Origin: UBA8529 sp964390565
Lineage (GTDB): Bacteria > Bacteroidota > Bacteroidia > Bacteroidales > Tenuifilaceae
Reading direction: 5' to 3'
Assembly (NCBI GenBank): GCA_964390565.1
Contig: CAYMII010000019.1
Location: 6,714 to 70,713, forward strand
Length of the DNA stretch: 64,000 bases
In this document: in pieces, positions 53,105 through 60,548 of the stretch
Numbering within the stretch: position 1 is the stretch's first letter
Layout of the letters: each line of letters opens with the position of its first letter
Position numbers and translations under genes: made by a program
Notes under the pieces: generated by a model
Seen by the model: only the letters and a program-made list of their open reading frames with translations
Database searches by the model: none
Told to the model about the DNA's origin: nothing

Positions 53105-54253
53105 CTAGTTTGTTCCTATGCTACCTAATGCACAATTTGTAAAAGTATTGCCAATGCTAGCTGCTGAAAGTGTAGCTGAATTATCCAAATAAATTCCCCA
53201 ACCAGATGAATTCAAGAAACTGCAGTTTTTAACAGTTATTCCTGAAGTCTCTCTTATGTACAAACAAGCTTCTTGGTCATATCCAGCATACTGAAAAGTA
53301 CAATAATCTAATACTGTGTTAGACGATACATATTGATATAAAAATAGACCTTTCCAGGCTCCTGTAGCAGGAGAAGTATTGCTTGATGTGAAAACTATGG
53401 GGTTTGTAAGAGTTCCAATTGCAGTCAGTTTTGTGGTCGCTGAATAGCCAAAATCAATTCTTCCACCTGCATTAAACGATAATACTGTTCCTGGTTCAAT
53501 TGTTAAGTTAGTTTCAACGGTAATTCCTCCATTAATTATATATGGAACAGTTTGTTTTTTCCACGTTATATTTGCCCCGTCTGTTGCTGTAACTTCGTTA
53601 TTTTCAACAAGAATTCCATAACCGCTATTTGCAGAAATTATATTATTAGCACCAAGAGTGTGCAATGCAAAGGGGTAAAGTCTTATAGGATGTGAACCGC
53701 AGTTTTCAATGGTATTCCCATTCATCGAAACAAATGCTCCGGATTCGTTTAGGTCAACCCCAATTGCTTTAGCATACTTAATAAGGTTGTTATTAAATAT
53801 TAATTTGCAACGAATATCAATTGCGGAGTAATCGGAATAACCTGCGTATAAAAAATCGCAATAAGTTAGACTAGAATTTTGAAGTACATGGCTATAGAAA
53901 GTTAAACCGTACCATGCACCTGGAGTAGCAGTTGCCGAATATGCTGTGAAAACAATACGTTTATCGGCTGTACCATTAGCTGTTATCGTAACATTGTTAG
54001 TGTACCCAAAGCCTAAACTAGAGCCTGTTTTAAACTTAATTATGGTTCCTGGCTCAATTGTAATGTTTGCTTCAACATCGATACTTCCATCAATTACATA
54101 TACCTTATCAGCAGTCCATGTTGTTAAGGAAGTTATGTCATCGACAATAAATACTTCATTGCCGTTTTGGTTTTCATCCTCTTCTTTTTCGCAAGATGAG
54201 AAAACAATTGAAAGTGCTGCTAGAGCAATAATTGAAAAAAGATACTTTTTCAT
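53105..54253 (-). CDS. Right-handed beta-helix lipoprotein with internal duplication
   Basis: A 382-residue lipoprotein (start ATG 54253, signal peptide, lipobox FSSC, Cys about 21, followed by EKEEDE). The mature protein is a parallel beta-helix built of two ~150-residue copies. Each begins with ITIEPGTIIKFKTGS-like strands (about residues 63-75 and 250-262) and contains ...GAWYGL/GAWKGLFLY, then DFLYAGYSD/CTFQYAGYDQ. Polysaccharide-binding or lyase-like folds look alike, but no catalytic residue is evident. It probably shares a transcript with the upstream OM barrel gene. A longer start at 54280 is possible. Confidence 0.82.
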   Translation of the reverse strand: MKKYLFSIIALAALSIVFSSCEKEEDENQNGNEVFIVDDITSLTTWTADKVYVIDGSIDVEANITIEPGTIIKFKTGSSLGFGYTNNVTITANGTADKRIVFTAYSATATPGAWYGLTFYSHVLQNSSLTYCDFLYAGYSDYSAIDIRCKLIFNNNLIKYAKAIGVDLNESGAFVSMNGNTIENCGSHPIRLYPFALHTLGANNIISANSGYGILVENNEVTATDGANITWKKQTVPYIINGGITVETNLTIEPGTVLSFNAGGRIDFGYSATTKLTAIGTLTNPIVFTSSNTSPATGAWKGLFLYQYVSSNTVLDYCTFQYAGYDQEACLYIRETSGITVKNCSFLNSSGWGIYLDNSATLSAASIGNTFTNCALGSIGTN

Positions 54254-54285
54254 AGTAATTAATAAATATTTGTTTAACATAAGTT

Positions 54286-54840
54286 TTAGAATTTATAAGA
54301 AACACCAAGATTCAAATAGGTTATACCATAACCAATCTCGGCCATGGCAGCAAACTTGTCGGTAAAGTAGTAACGTCCACCTGCAAACCATGCCCATATG
54401 ATGCCACTAGCGTTTGCGGAGTAATCATTTCCGAATGTTGTACCGAATTCCTTTGCGCTATTGACATTATATCCAAGCATAAGCCCTGTATAGGTATCTA
54501 ACCTGTCAAGTAATTGGTAGTGGCCAATTCCTCGTCCTCCAATTACAAAATTGGTATACTTCCAGCCCCAGCCAGAGTACTCCCATTTTGCGCTAGTGTA
54601 TCCAATATAGCCTCCAATACCTAACGAACTTTTATCATCGAATAGTTGGTCTTTCACACCCAATTCAAATGATAAAGAAATTGGAGGTGTCTTATTTGTA
54701 TATCCACTTCCGGAATAAAGTGTATTTCCAATACCAATACCAGCATTTACAACTTTATCGCCTTTTTGAAATGTATTTTGCGAAATACCTGAAAATGCAA
54801 AACCGCATAAAACCGCAATAATTGTTAGTGTTTTTTTCAT
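54286..54840 (-). CDS. Outer membrane beta-barrel protein
   Basis: A 184-residue exported protein (signal peptide ending near SGISQN) with amphipathic strands and a C-terminal Tyr-x-Phe (YLNLGVSYKF), the sorting signal of outer membrane barrels. Aromatic residues are frequent at strand ends (WEYSGWGWKYTNFVIGGRG, YYFTDKFAAMAEIGYGI). Likely an eight- to ten-stranded barrel, with no recognisable enzyme or channel type. Encoded directly before the beta-helix lipoprotein. Confidence 0.8.
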   Translation of the reverse strand: MKKTLTIIAVLCGFAFSGISQNTFQKGDKVVNAGIGIGNTLYSGSGYTNKTPPISLSFELGVKDQLFDDKSSLGIGGYIGYTSAKWEYSGWGWKYTNFVIGGRGIGHYQLLDRLDTYTGLMLGYNVNSAKEFGTTFGNDYSANASGIIWAWFAGGRYYFTDKFAAMAEIGYGITYLNLGVSYKF

Positions 54841-54884
54841 TTAAATAAATTTGGTTAAATAGTTTTTTGATTTAAAATCTGATT

Positions 54885-54892
54885 CAAAAGTA
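54885..54892 (-). promoter_or_regulatory. Promoter -7 box of the OM barrel gene (TActTTTG)
   Basis: The minus strand reads TACTTTTG, full consensus match, 45 bp before the barrel ATG. Confidence 0.45.
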
Positions 54893-54914
54893 TTGTGCTT
54901 GCTTAAGATGTTTT

Positions 54915-54935
54915 ACCCCCAAAAGGGGGTTTTTA
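54915..54935. terminator. Terminator-like GC hairpin in a divergent promoter region
   Basis: ACCCCC (54915-54920), AAAA, GGGGGT (54925-54930), then TTTT. Placed between the two divergent promoter boxes (54892 minus, 54953 plus), where no transcript would be expected to end; it may instead insulate or regulate. Confidence 0.55.
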
Positions 54936-54952
54936 TTCGGAAGGGGTAGTAT

Positions 54953-54960
54953 TATTTTTG
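54953..54960 (+). promoter_or_regulatory. Promoter -7 box of the histidine kinase gene (TAttTTTG)
   Basis: TATTTTTG followed by TG, full consensus match; gives a leader of about 105 nt before ATG 55075. Confidence 0.45.
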
Positions 54961-55074
54961 TGTTATATTTTTTAACCTTTCATTATTTATTATAGGCAGG
55001 CTCAAATACTGATATTATGTTATAATTTTAAGGAATTCTTAATTAACTATGTTGTTTAACGAAATAAATTGGCA

Positions 55075-56988
55075 ATGATTAGATTTCTTTTAAGTATCGT
55101 ATTTGTTGTTTTTATTATTAAAGCACATGTAGCCCAAGAAGTTAATATTCAGGATGTTGAAAAGCGATTAGCATTGGCAGATACTCTTCCATCCAAGGAT
55201 CGTAATAAGGTATACCAGAATACTATAATAAGTTTGATGTATTCTAATACACAAAAAGCAATAGAATACTCTCAGAAAGGACTTAATAGTTCAACAAACG
55301 AGAAGGATACAATTGCAATGGCTGCTTTTGCTAATTTTATTGGAGTAGGTTATTTTGTGAAATCTCAGGTAGATAGTTCAATTCAATTTCTTCGTAAATC
55401 AATATCTTGGGCTAAATCCTCAAAAGATGAAAAGCGTTATACACTTGCTTATTTTGCATTAGCCAATACATTTTCCAAGTCTGGTTTTCCAGATTCAGCA
55501 ATTAGTTGCTTTTATACTGTATTACCTTATTTCGAAAGTAAAAACGATTATAAATCTATTGGCGCAACTAATTTGAATATTGCTGTTCTGTATTATAATA
55601 TGGCACAGCATGAAAAAGCAAAAAAATATTATGAAGAAGCGTTGAAGTATGCCGAAAAAGCTAATGATCATACTTTAAATGGTAACGCTTATAGAGGAGT
55701 TGGATTGTATGAAACAGATTTTAAGAAACGGAATGAGTATTATATTAAGGCATTAGATGAATTCCGTAAAGCGGGGAATCGATTTGAAGAGTCATCTACA
55801 ATGGCATCCATTGGTTGGGATTACTATTCAACTCAAGGAGAAACTAGCAAAGCGCTAGGCTATTTACAACAAGCGATACAACTTTCCGAAAAACATGATT
55901 TTCAAACCTTAATTTCAGATCAGGCTGCTCAGCTCACTGATGTTTATTTATTTCTAAGAAATGTATCAAAAGCTGAATTTTACGCAACGAAAGCCGAGAA
56001 ATTTGCAAAAAAGGACAACCAAATATTGATGCAAAGGTTGGAAGATAAACTTATAAGACTATATATTCTGAAAGGAGATGTTGATAAGGCTACCAGCTTA
56101 TATAAAAACCACATCGAGCGAATTAACAAGCAAAATGAAGCGAGAATATTAAGTACTCTATCTGAGAAAGAAGTGAAATATGAAACTGAGAAAAAAGAGC
56201 TACGAATTCATTCCCTTGAGAAAGAGAGACGATTCATTGTATTTATTGCATTTCTTGGTGTAGTCTTATTTGTTGCAATAATTATTTTAATTGCTGCACG
56301 TCAAAAAGTAGTTTCTCAAAAGCGTAAACTCGCAGAACAGAAAGTAATTCAACTTGAGAAAGAAAAACAGCTAATAGCAACAAAATCATTGCTTGAGGGT
56401 GAAACAGCTGAACGAGCACGCTTATCCAAAGACCTGCACGATGGGCTAGGAGGTCTATTATCCGTTACAAAACATAAAATTGTAAATATGAAGGGAAGTT
56501 TAACAATACCAGAAGATCAGGTGGATAATTTTAATTCTGCTCTTGAAACGCTTGATAACTCTATTAGGGAGTTACGAAGAGTTGCTCACAACCTGATGCC
56601 TGAATCTCTTATGCGTTATGGTTTGAATTCAGCTATAAGCGATTTTTGCAATAGTATCGATAACGTTCAATATCACTTCTATGGTGTTGAAAAACGCATG
56701 GATGATAAACTTGAAGTTGCTGCATTTCGAATTGTAAACGAGCTTGTAAATAATTCCTTAAAACACGCAAATGCCAATAACATCAATGTCCAACTTGTTC
56801 AGGATGAGAATCGGATAAGTCTTACAGTTTATGATGATGGATGTGGCTTCGATCCCAAGTCAATTGATAAAGCAAAACCCGGGGGGCTCAATAATATTGA
56901 ATCAAGAGTTATCTCCTTTAATGGTAGATTGGATATTATTTCTGCTCCAAATAAAGGCACAGAGATTATGGTAGAGTTTAAATTTTAA
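55075..56988 (+). CDS. TPR-containing sensor histidine kinase (HisKA_3 type)
   Basis: A 637-residue kinase from ATG 55075 (an in-frame TTG at 55069 is rejected). Signal peptide, then six or more TPR repeats in the periplasm (about 35-345, e.g. ATNLNIAVLYYNMAQHEKAKK, YYEEALKYAEKA), a membrane helix (RFIVFIAFLGVVLFVAIIIL, ~383-402), a coiled coil, and the HisKA_3 dimerisation domain with the phospho-accepting His at about 455 in LSKDLHDGLGGLLS. The ATPase follows with NELVNNSLKHANANN, DDGCGFDP and GGLNNIESRV. It pairs with the response regulator 9 bp downstream. Confidence 0.95.
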   Translation: MIRFLLSIVFVVFIIKAHVAQEVNIQDVEKRLALADTLPSKDRNKVYQNTIISLMYSNTQKAIEYSQKGLNSSTNEKDTIAMAAFANFIGVGYFVKSQVDSSIQFLRKSISWAKSSKDEKRYTLAYFALANTFSKSGFPDSAISCFYTVLPYFESKNDYKSIGATNLNIAVLYYNMAQHEKAKKYYEEALKYAEKANDHTLNGNAYRGVGLYETDFKKRNEYYIKALDEFRKAGNRFEESSTMASIGWDYYSTQGETSKALGYLQQAIQLSEKHDFQTLISDQAAQLTDVYLFLRNVSKAEFYATKAEKFAKKDNQILMQRLEDKLIRLYILKGDVDKATSLYKNHIERINKQNEARILSTLSEKEVKYETEKKELRIHSLEKERRFIVFIAFLGVVLFVAIIILIAARQKVVSQKRKLAEQKVIQLEKEKQLIATKSLLEGETAERARLSKDLHDGLGGLLSVTKHKIVNMKGSLTIPEDQVDNFNSALETLDNSIRELRRVAHNLMPESLMRYGLNSAISDFCNSIDNVQYHFYGVEKRMDDKLEVAAFRIVNELVNNSLKHANANNINVQLVQDENRISLTVYDDGCGFDPKSIDKAKPGGLNNIESRVISFNGRLDIISAPNKGTEIMVEFKF

Positions 56989-56997
56989 CATTTTGAT

Positions 56998-57609
56998 ATG
57001 AGTAGGATACTAATTGTTGATGATCATCCTCTTATTGCACAGAGTTTGTCAAGTATTATTAGTGATTCAAAAGTCGGTGAAGTAGTGAGTATTGCTGGTA
57101 CATCAAAACAATGTCTAGAAATGGTTGCTACAAAACATATCGATTTAATCCTGCTAGATATTAATTTACCCGATGGAAGTGGCCTCGAAATTTGTAAAAC
57201 AATTAAGAATAAGTATCCTCATATTAAGATTTTGGCATTAAGTAGTTTTGAAGAATATACAATCATTCGTAAGATGCTTGAAAATGGAGCTTCGGGTTAT
57301 ATTCTTAAAAACTCCATGCCCGAAGAGGTTATCGAGGGTATAGATACGGTTCTTAAGGGTGAAACATTCCTGTGTCATGAAGTCGATCTTATTCTTAAAA
57401 AGAAACCTGAACAACAAATATTCTTAACACCACGCGAAACGGAACTTCTAAAGTTTATTTGTGAAGGGCATACTAACCCCGAAATTGCCGAGAAACTTTT
57501 TTTAGGAGTTGAAACTATAAATAGCTATCGAAAAAACCTGCTTTACAAACTAAATGCGCGAAATACAGCTGTGCTTGTTAAAATTGCAATGGAGCAAAAG
57601 TTGATATAG
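56998..57609 (+). CDS. NarL/FixJ-family response regulator
   Basis: A 203-residue regulator. The receiver domain (1-120) shows DDH (8-10), the phosphorylation site Asp54 in LILLDINLP, Thr/Ser region LALSSF and Lys in GYILKN. The C-terminal LuxR-type helix-turn-helix (about 140-200) has LTPRETELLKFICEGHTNPEIAEKLFLGVETI. It is the cognate partner of the TPR kinase and probably a transcription factor. Nearby candidates for control are the divergent barrel/beta-helix operon and the barrel-like gene downstream. Confidence 0.96.
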   Translation: MSRILIVDDHPLIAQSLSSIISDSKVGEVVSIAGTSKQCLEMVATKHIDLILLDINLPDGSGLEICKTIKNKYPHIKILALSSFEEYTIIRKMLENGASGYILKNSMPEEVIEGIDTVLKGETFLCHEVDLILKKKPEQQIFLTPRETELLKFICEGHTNPEIAEKLFLGVETINSYRKNLLYKLNARNTAVLVKIAMEQKLI

Positions 57610-57632
57610 AAACTCTAATATCTTTACATTTG
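57601..57632 (+). promoter_or_regulatory. Promoter of the barrel-like gene (TTG-N21-TAcaTTTG)
   Basis: TTG at 57601-57603, 21 bp later TACATTTG at 57625-57632, close to the Bacteroidota consensus TTTG-N19/21-TAnnTTTG. Distance from the -7 box to ATG 57689 is 56 bp. The TTG overlaps the 3' end of the response-regulator gene. Confidence 0.5.
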
Positions 57633-57688
57633 TTTTTTGATGACTTATATTGCATCCAGTTTTTCTAAAAATCTTAGTTAAAAATCAG

Positions 57689-58270
57689 ATGAGAAAATTT
57701 ACAATACTACTCTTATTCTTAATGAGTATTAGTGCCTATGCTCAGAAAAATAAAGCGAAAACAAACTGGTTGCAGGAGAAAAAGGAGTTTACTGGTCGTT
57801 GGCGTGTAGGTTTCGGCGTTGATGCGATGGAACCTACAGGGGTTGATGTGCAGTTTTACCGTTTAAGCAAGGTCTGCACCAATGATTTTTCAATAATTAA
57901 AAAGATATCGATAGGAGTCTGGACAGGGAAAGAGGGTGCTTTATCAAAAAGTATGCTTAAAGAGATTGAGGGTTGGGAGAGTGGAGGTATTAGGTATGGT
58001 CTCGACTTTAAGTTTTATATTCCTATTTTTCTTAACCCTTATGTTGGATTTGGAGCCGAAGGCGGCGAAAGGAAATTTATTGGTAAAAGCGGATTTTATC
58101 CTGATGCCATTGCACGCATTGGTGTTGAGCAAAGAGTATTTGGAATTAAGACGTCAAATAAATCATCGCTGAATGGAACAATATTTATCGATGGCAAATT
58201 TAATAAATGTTTGAGCGAGGATTTCTTCTACATTCTTCCGAGTTTTGGCGTGAGATTTCATTTCTTGTAA
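57689..58270 (+). CDS. Outer-membrane barrel-like protein of unknown function
   Basis: A 193-residue exported protein from ATG 57689 (signal peptide KFTILLLFLMSISAYAQ); the ORF can extend to a TTG at 57650, but a promoter lies close by and the signal peptide favours the ATG. Strand-rich with GRWRVGFGVDAMEPTGVDVQF and a C-terminal ...LPSFGVRFHFL ending in an aromatic/hydrophobic pattern typical of outer membrane barrels. Not assigned to a family. It follows the two-component system on the same strand and may be a target of it. Confidence 0.75.
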   Translation: MRKFTILLLFLMSISAYAQKNKAKTNWLQEKKEFTGRWRVGFGVDAMEPTGVDVQFYRLSKVCTNDFSIIKKISIGVWTGKEGALSKSMLKEIEGWESGGIRYGLDFKFYIPIFLNPYVGFGAEGGERKFIGKSGFYPDAIARIGVEQRVFGIKTSNKSSLNGTIFIDGKFNKCLSEDFFYILPSFGVRFHFL

Positions 58271-58274
58271 TAAA

Positions 58275-58309
58275 AAAGGGTTTCGATATTTGAATCGAAA
58301 CCCTTTCTT
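58275..58309. terminator. Bidirectional terminator between barrel-like gene and chemoreceptor
   Basis: Stem GGGTTTCGAT (58278-58287) with ATCGAAACCC (58294-58303), A-run before, T-rich after; serves both convergent genes. Confidence 0.85.
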
Positions 58310-58325
58310 TTATAACCCTTTAATA

Positions 58326-59861
58326 TTATATCTCAAAAAAGTTGATGCTATTCTTCAGTTTTTCTGATTCTTGGCTTAGGAAAGTAGCTGTTTGCAATAG
58401 TTTATCAGCAGCCTGAGCGTTTAGTTGGGTTGATGTATCAAATTGTAAAACGGCCCCATTAATCTGCTCTGAGCCAATTCGCTGCTCGTTGCTCGATGCA
58501 GCAATCTCTTGAACCAACTTGGATGTTTTTTTAATATCAGGAACAAGCTCATCCATTAGTTTCACAACGTTCTTAGTGGTGTTAACGCTAGAATTAGATA
58601 ATGCATTAATTTCATCTGCAGCATTTCTACTCCTTTCGGCAAGTTTACGAACCTCAGCAGCAACCACAGCAAATCCCCGTCCATATTCGCCAGCTCGCGC
58701 TGCTTCAACTGCAGCATTAAGCGCTAGTAAGTTTGTTTGGAATGCAATATCGTTGATAATCTTAATCTTTTCAGCAATTAAGTTGATTGCCTTTAACGAT
58801 TCGTCAGATGCAGTACCAACTTTTTGAGCATTTGAAGCAATTTTTGAAGCAATTCTATCAGCTTCTGCTGCATTATCAGAGTTCGCTTGAATATTTGAAA
58901 GCATTTCCTCCATCGATGATGAAACCTCTTCGGCCGAGGATGCTTGTGCGGAAGAAGCTTCAGATAAATCCTTGGCTTCGCCATTAATTTCGGAGCTAGT
59001 TTGCTCGATTTTTTGCGATGATTCAACTACTGATCCAACAATTTCAAGTAGTTTTCCCTTCATGTCTTGCATCTTATATAAAAGTTCGGCTAACTCATCG
59101 CTGCCGCTAACCTCCATGTCATTCCTAAGTTTACCTTCTGATAAATCGTTTACAACAGCTTGTGCTTGACCAACCGACTTGCGAATGTTTGTGACAATAT
59201 AAACAGTTATAAATCCAGATATCACCAACGTCACAATACTGCTTAATACCACAAACCACTGAAACCAGCTAAACGAGGTCTTCATTCTATCTTGCATTTG
59301 AGCTGTTTTTGTAGCAAGTTCCTTTTCAAGAACTTGAATTTCTTCTTGTAATCTTGTTGTTAAGATGGAGATTTGCCCAGTTTGATCAACCATAGGTTGA
59401 ACCTCAAAAACTACTGAAATATCATCGTAACTTTCAAAGGTATTTAGTTGAGCCATTATCTGTTTGTGCGAAACAAAAAGAGTATCGTCAACGGACTTAA
59501 AGATGTTTGTTAAAAGTTTTTGCTGGTCAGCATTGACCCATAATCGCGAAATCTTTTCAAGTTGAGACTTTACTGCAGGATAGTCTGTGTTATGAAGTTC
59601 TTTTAATCTGATTTTGTCAGGGGTGTCATTCTGTTTTTCTATAAAAACCCAGTTTCTGATTAACATTTTTGATTCTGAAACGAGCGAGTTTAATCGTGAT
59701 AGCTGGTCAACAGAAGGTGTGTAAATTTCCGAGATATTTGTTACAACTTTACGATTGCTATTGAGCGTGATAACAGTTATAACGCTAGTTATAACAAAAA
59801 AAAGCATAATCAATCCAAAACCGATTGATAGTTTGCCCGAAACACTTGATTTTAATTTCAT
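58326..59861 (-). CDS. Methyl-accepting chemotaxis protein, linked to YfiR-like gene
   Basis: A 511-residue chemoreceptor: membrane helix (about 12-34, FGLIMLFFVITSVITVITL), a four-helix-bundle-type periplasmic domain (~35-190), second membrane span (FQWFVVLSSIVTLVISGFIT, ~197-218), HAMP, and the signalling domain with IAFQTNLLALNAAVEAARAGEYGRGFAVVAAEVRKLAERS. It ends at LKNSINFFEI, without a docking pentapeptide. It sits 10 bp after the YfiR-like gene, suggesting that the periplasmic YfiR-like protein senses for, or modulates, this receptor. Confidence 0.94.
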   Translation of the reverse strand: MKLKSSVSGKLSIGFGLIMLFFVITSVITVITLNSNRKVVTNISEIYTPSVDQLSRLNSLVSESKMLIRNWVFIEKQNDTPDKIRLKELHNTDYPAVKSQLEKISRLWVNADQQKLLTNIFKSVDDTLFVSHKQIMAQLNTFESYDDISVVFEVQPMVDQTGQISILTTRLQEEIQVLEKELATKTAQMQDRMKTSFSWFQWFVVLSSIVTLVISGFITVYIVTNIRKSVGQAQAVVNDLSEGKLRNDMEVSGSDELAELLYKMQDMKGKLLEIVGSVVESSQKIEQTSSEINGEAKDLSEASSAQASSAEEVSSSMEEMLSNIQANSDNAAEADRIASKIASNAQKVGTASDESLKAINLIAEKIKIINDIAFQTNLLALNAAVEAARAGEYGRGFAVVAAEVRKLAERSRNAADEINALSNSSVNTTKNVVKLMDELVPDIKKTSKLVQEIAASSNEQRIGSEQINGAVLQFDTSTQLNAQAADKLLQTATFLSQESEKLKNSINFFEI

Positions 59862-59871
59862 TTTAAGTTTT

Positions 59872-60369
59872 TTAAAGCGCTAAACTTTTTAGCTTTGAGT
59901 CAACTTGTAATCCTCTTCTTTTTATAGATACTTCATTTAGCTGGAATGATAATGCATCTTCTTGTTTTATGAAATTGATCCCTGCTCCTTGCGTAGCTAA
60001 ACCCTCTGACTCACCAATAATTAGCGTGGCATTATTGCCTACTTTGGCCACGGCAAGATTTATCAATCCACTACTCAACTTTGAGATGAAAAGTACGTGG
60101 CATTTGCTGATTTGGTCTGTTGAATTAAATTCAACAATTGTTATTTTTTGGTTAAATACTTTTTTAGTTTCAGCTAGTTTTTTTAGTTCTTTTGTAATTG
60201 GGCTACTCCCAAGTACACCAATAACGAAATCTCCAGTTTTGTATTCCGTAGGCCACTCTACGTATTTAACAATATTATAAATATAGTTTGCTTGAAGTCT
60301 TTCGTTTTGCCCTTTTACATTGATTGTAAAAAGAACAAGAGCAATAGATGCAAATAATAGCTTTTTCAT
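59872..60369 (-). CDS. YfiR-like (DUF4154) periplasmic protein
   Basis: A 165-residue exported protein (signal peptide KKLLFASIALVLFTINVKGQ) with the YfiR/HmsC-like DUF4154 fold: ANYIYNIVKYVEWPTEY at the start of the mature chain, DFVIGVLGSSPITKELKKLA, CHVLFISKLSSG, and LIIGESEGLATQGAGINFI at the end of the domain. In Pseudomonas YfiR inhibits the diguanylate cyclase YfiN; in Bacteroidota it often neighbours sensor proteins. Here the partner is a chemoreceptor, so it probably modulates that protein. It has an upstream TAatTTTG box. Confidence 0.87.
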   Translation of the reverse strand: MKKLLFASIALVLFTINVKGQNERLQANYIYNIVKYVEWPTEYKTGDFVIGVLGSSPITKELKKLAETKKVFNQKITIVEFNSTDQISKCHVLFISKLSSGLINLAVAKVGNNATLIIGESEGLATQGAGINFIKQEDALSFQLNEVSIKRRGLQVDSKLKSLAL

Positions 60370-60396
60370 GTATTATAATAGATTGATTATTTAGTG

Positions 60397-60404
60397 CAAA
60401 ATTA
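60397..60404 (-). promoter_or_regulatory. Promoter -7 box of the YfiR-like/chemoreceptor pair (TAatTTTG)
   Basis: The minus strand reads TAATTTTG followed by CA, full consensus match, 28 bp before the ATG at 60369. Confidence 0.45.
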
Positions 60405-60500
60405 ACACACTTAAAAATTTATTTATTAAACAGTTAGGTGATTTAGAATGTTTAAAATAATGATGTAAATCATTGCTTGTAGTGAAACTATTTAAAATAA

Positions 60501-60528
60501 AAAAACCGCCCTCCAAAGGGGCGGTTTT
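60501..60528 (-). terminator. Terminator of ppdK
   Basis: Stem ACCGCCC (60505-60511) with GGGCGGT (60519-60525), A-run at 60501-60505 giving a U-run on the minus strand. It lies about 20 bp after the ppdK stop. Confidence 0.85.
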
Positions 60529-60548
60529 AGTTGAACTATAATAAATTA

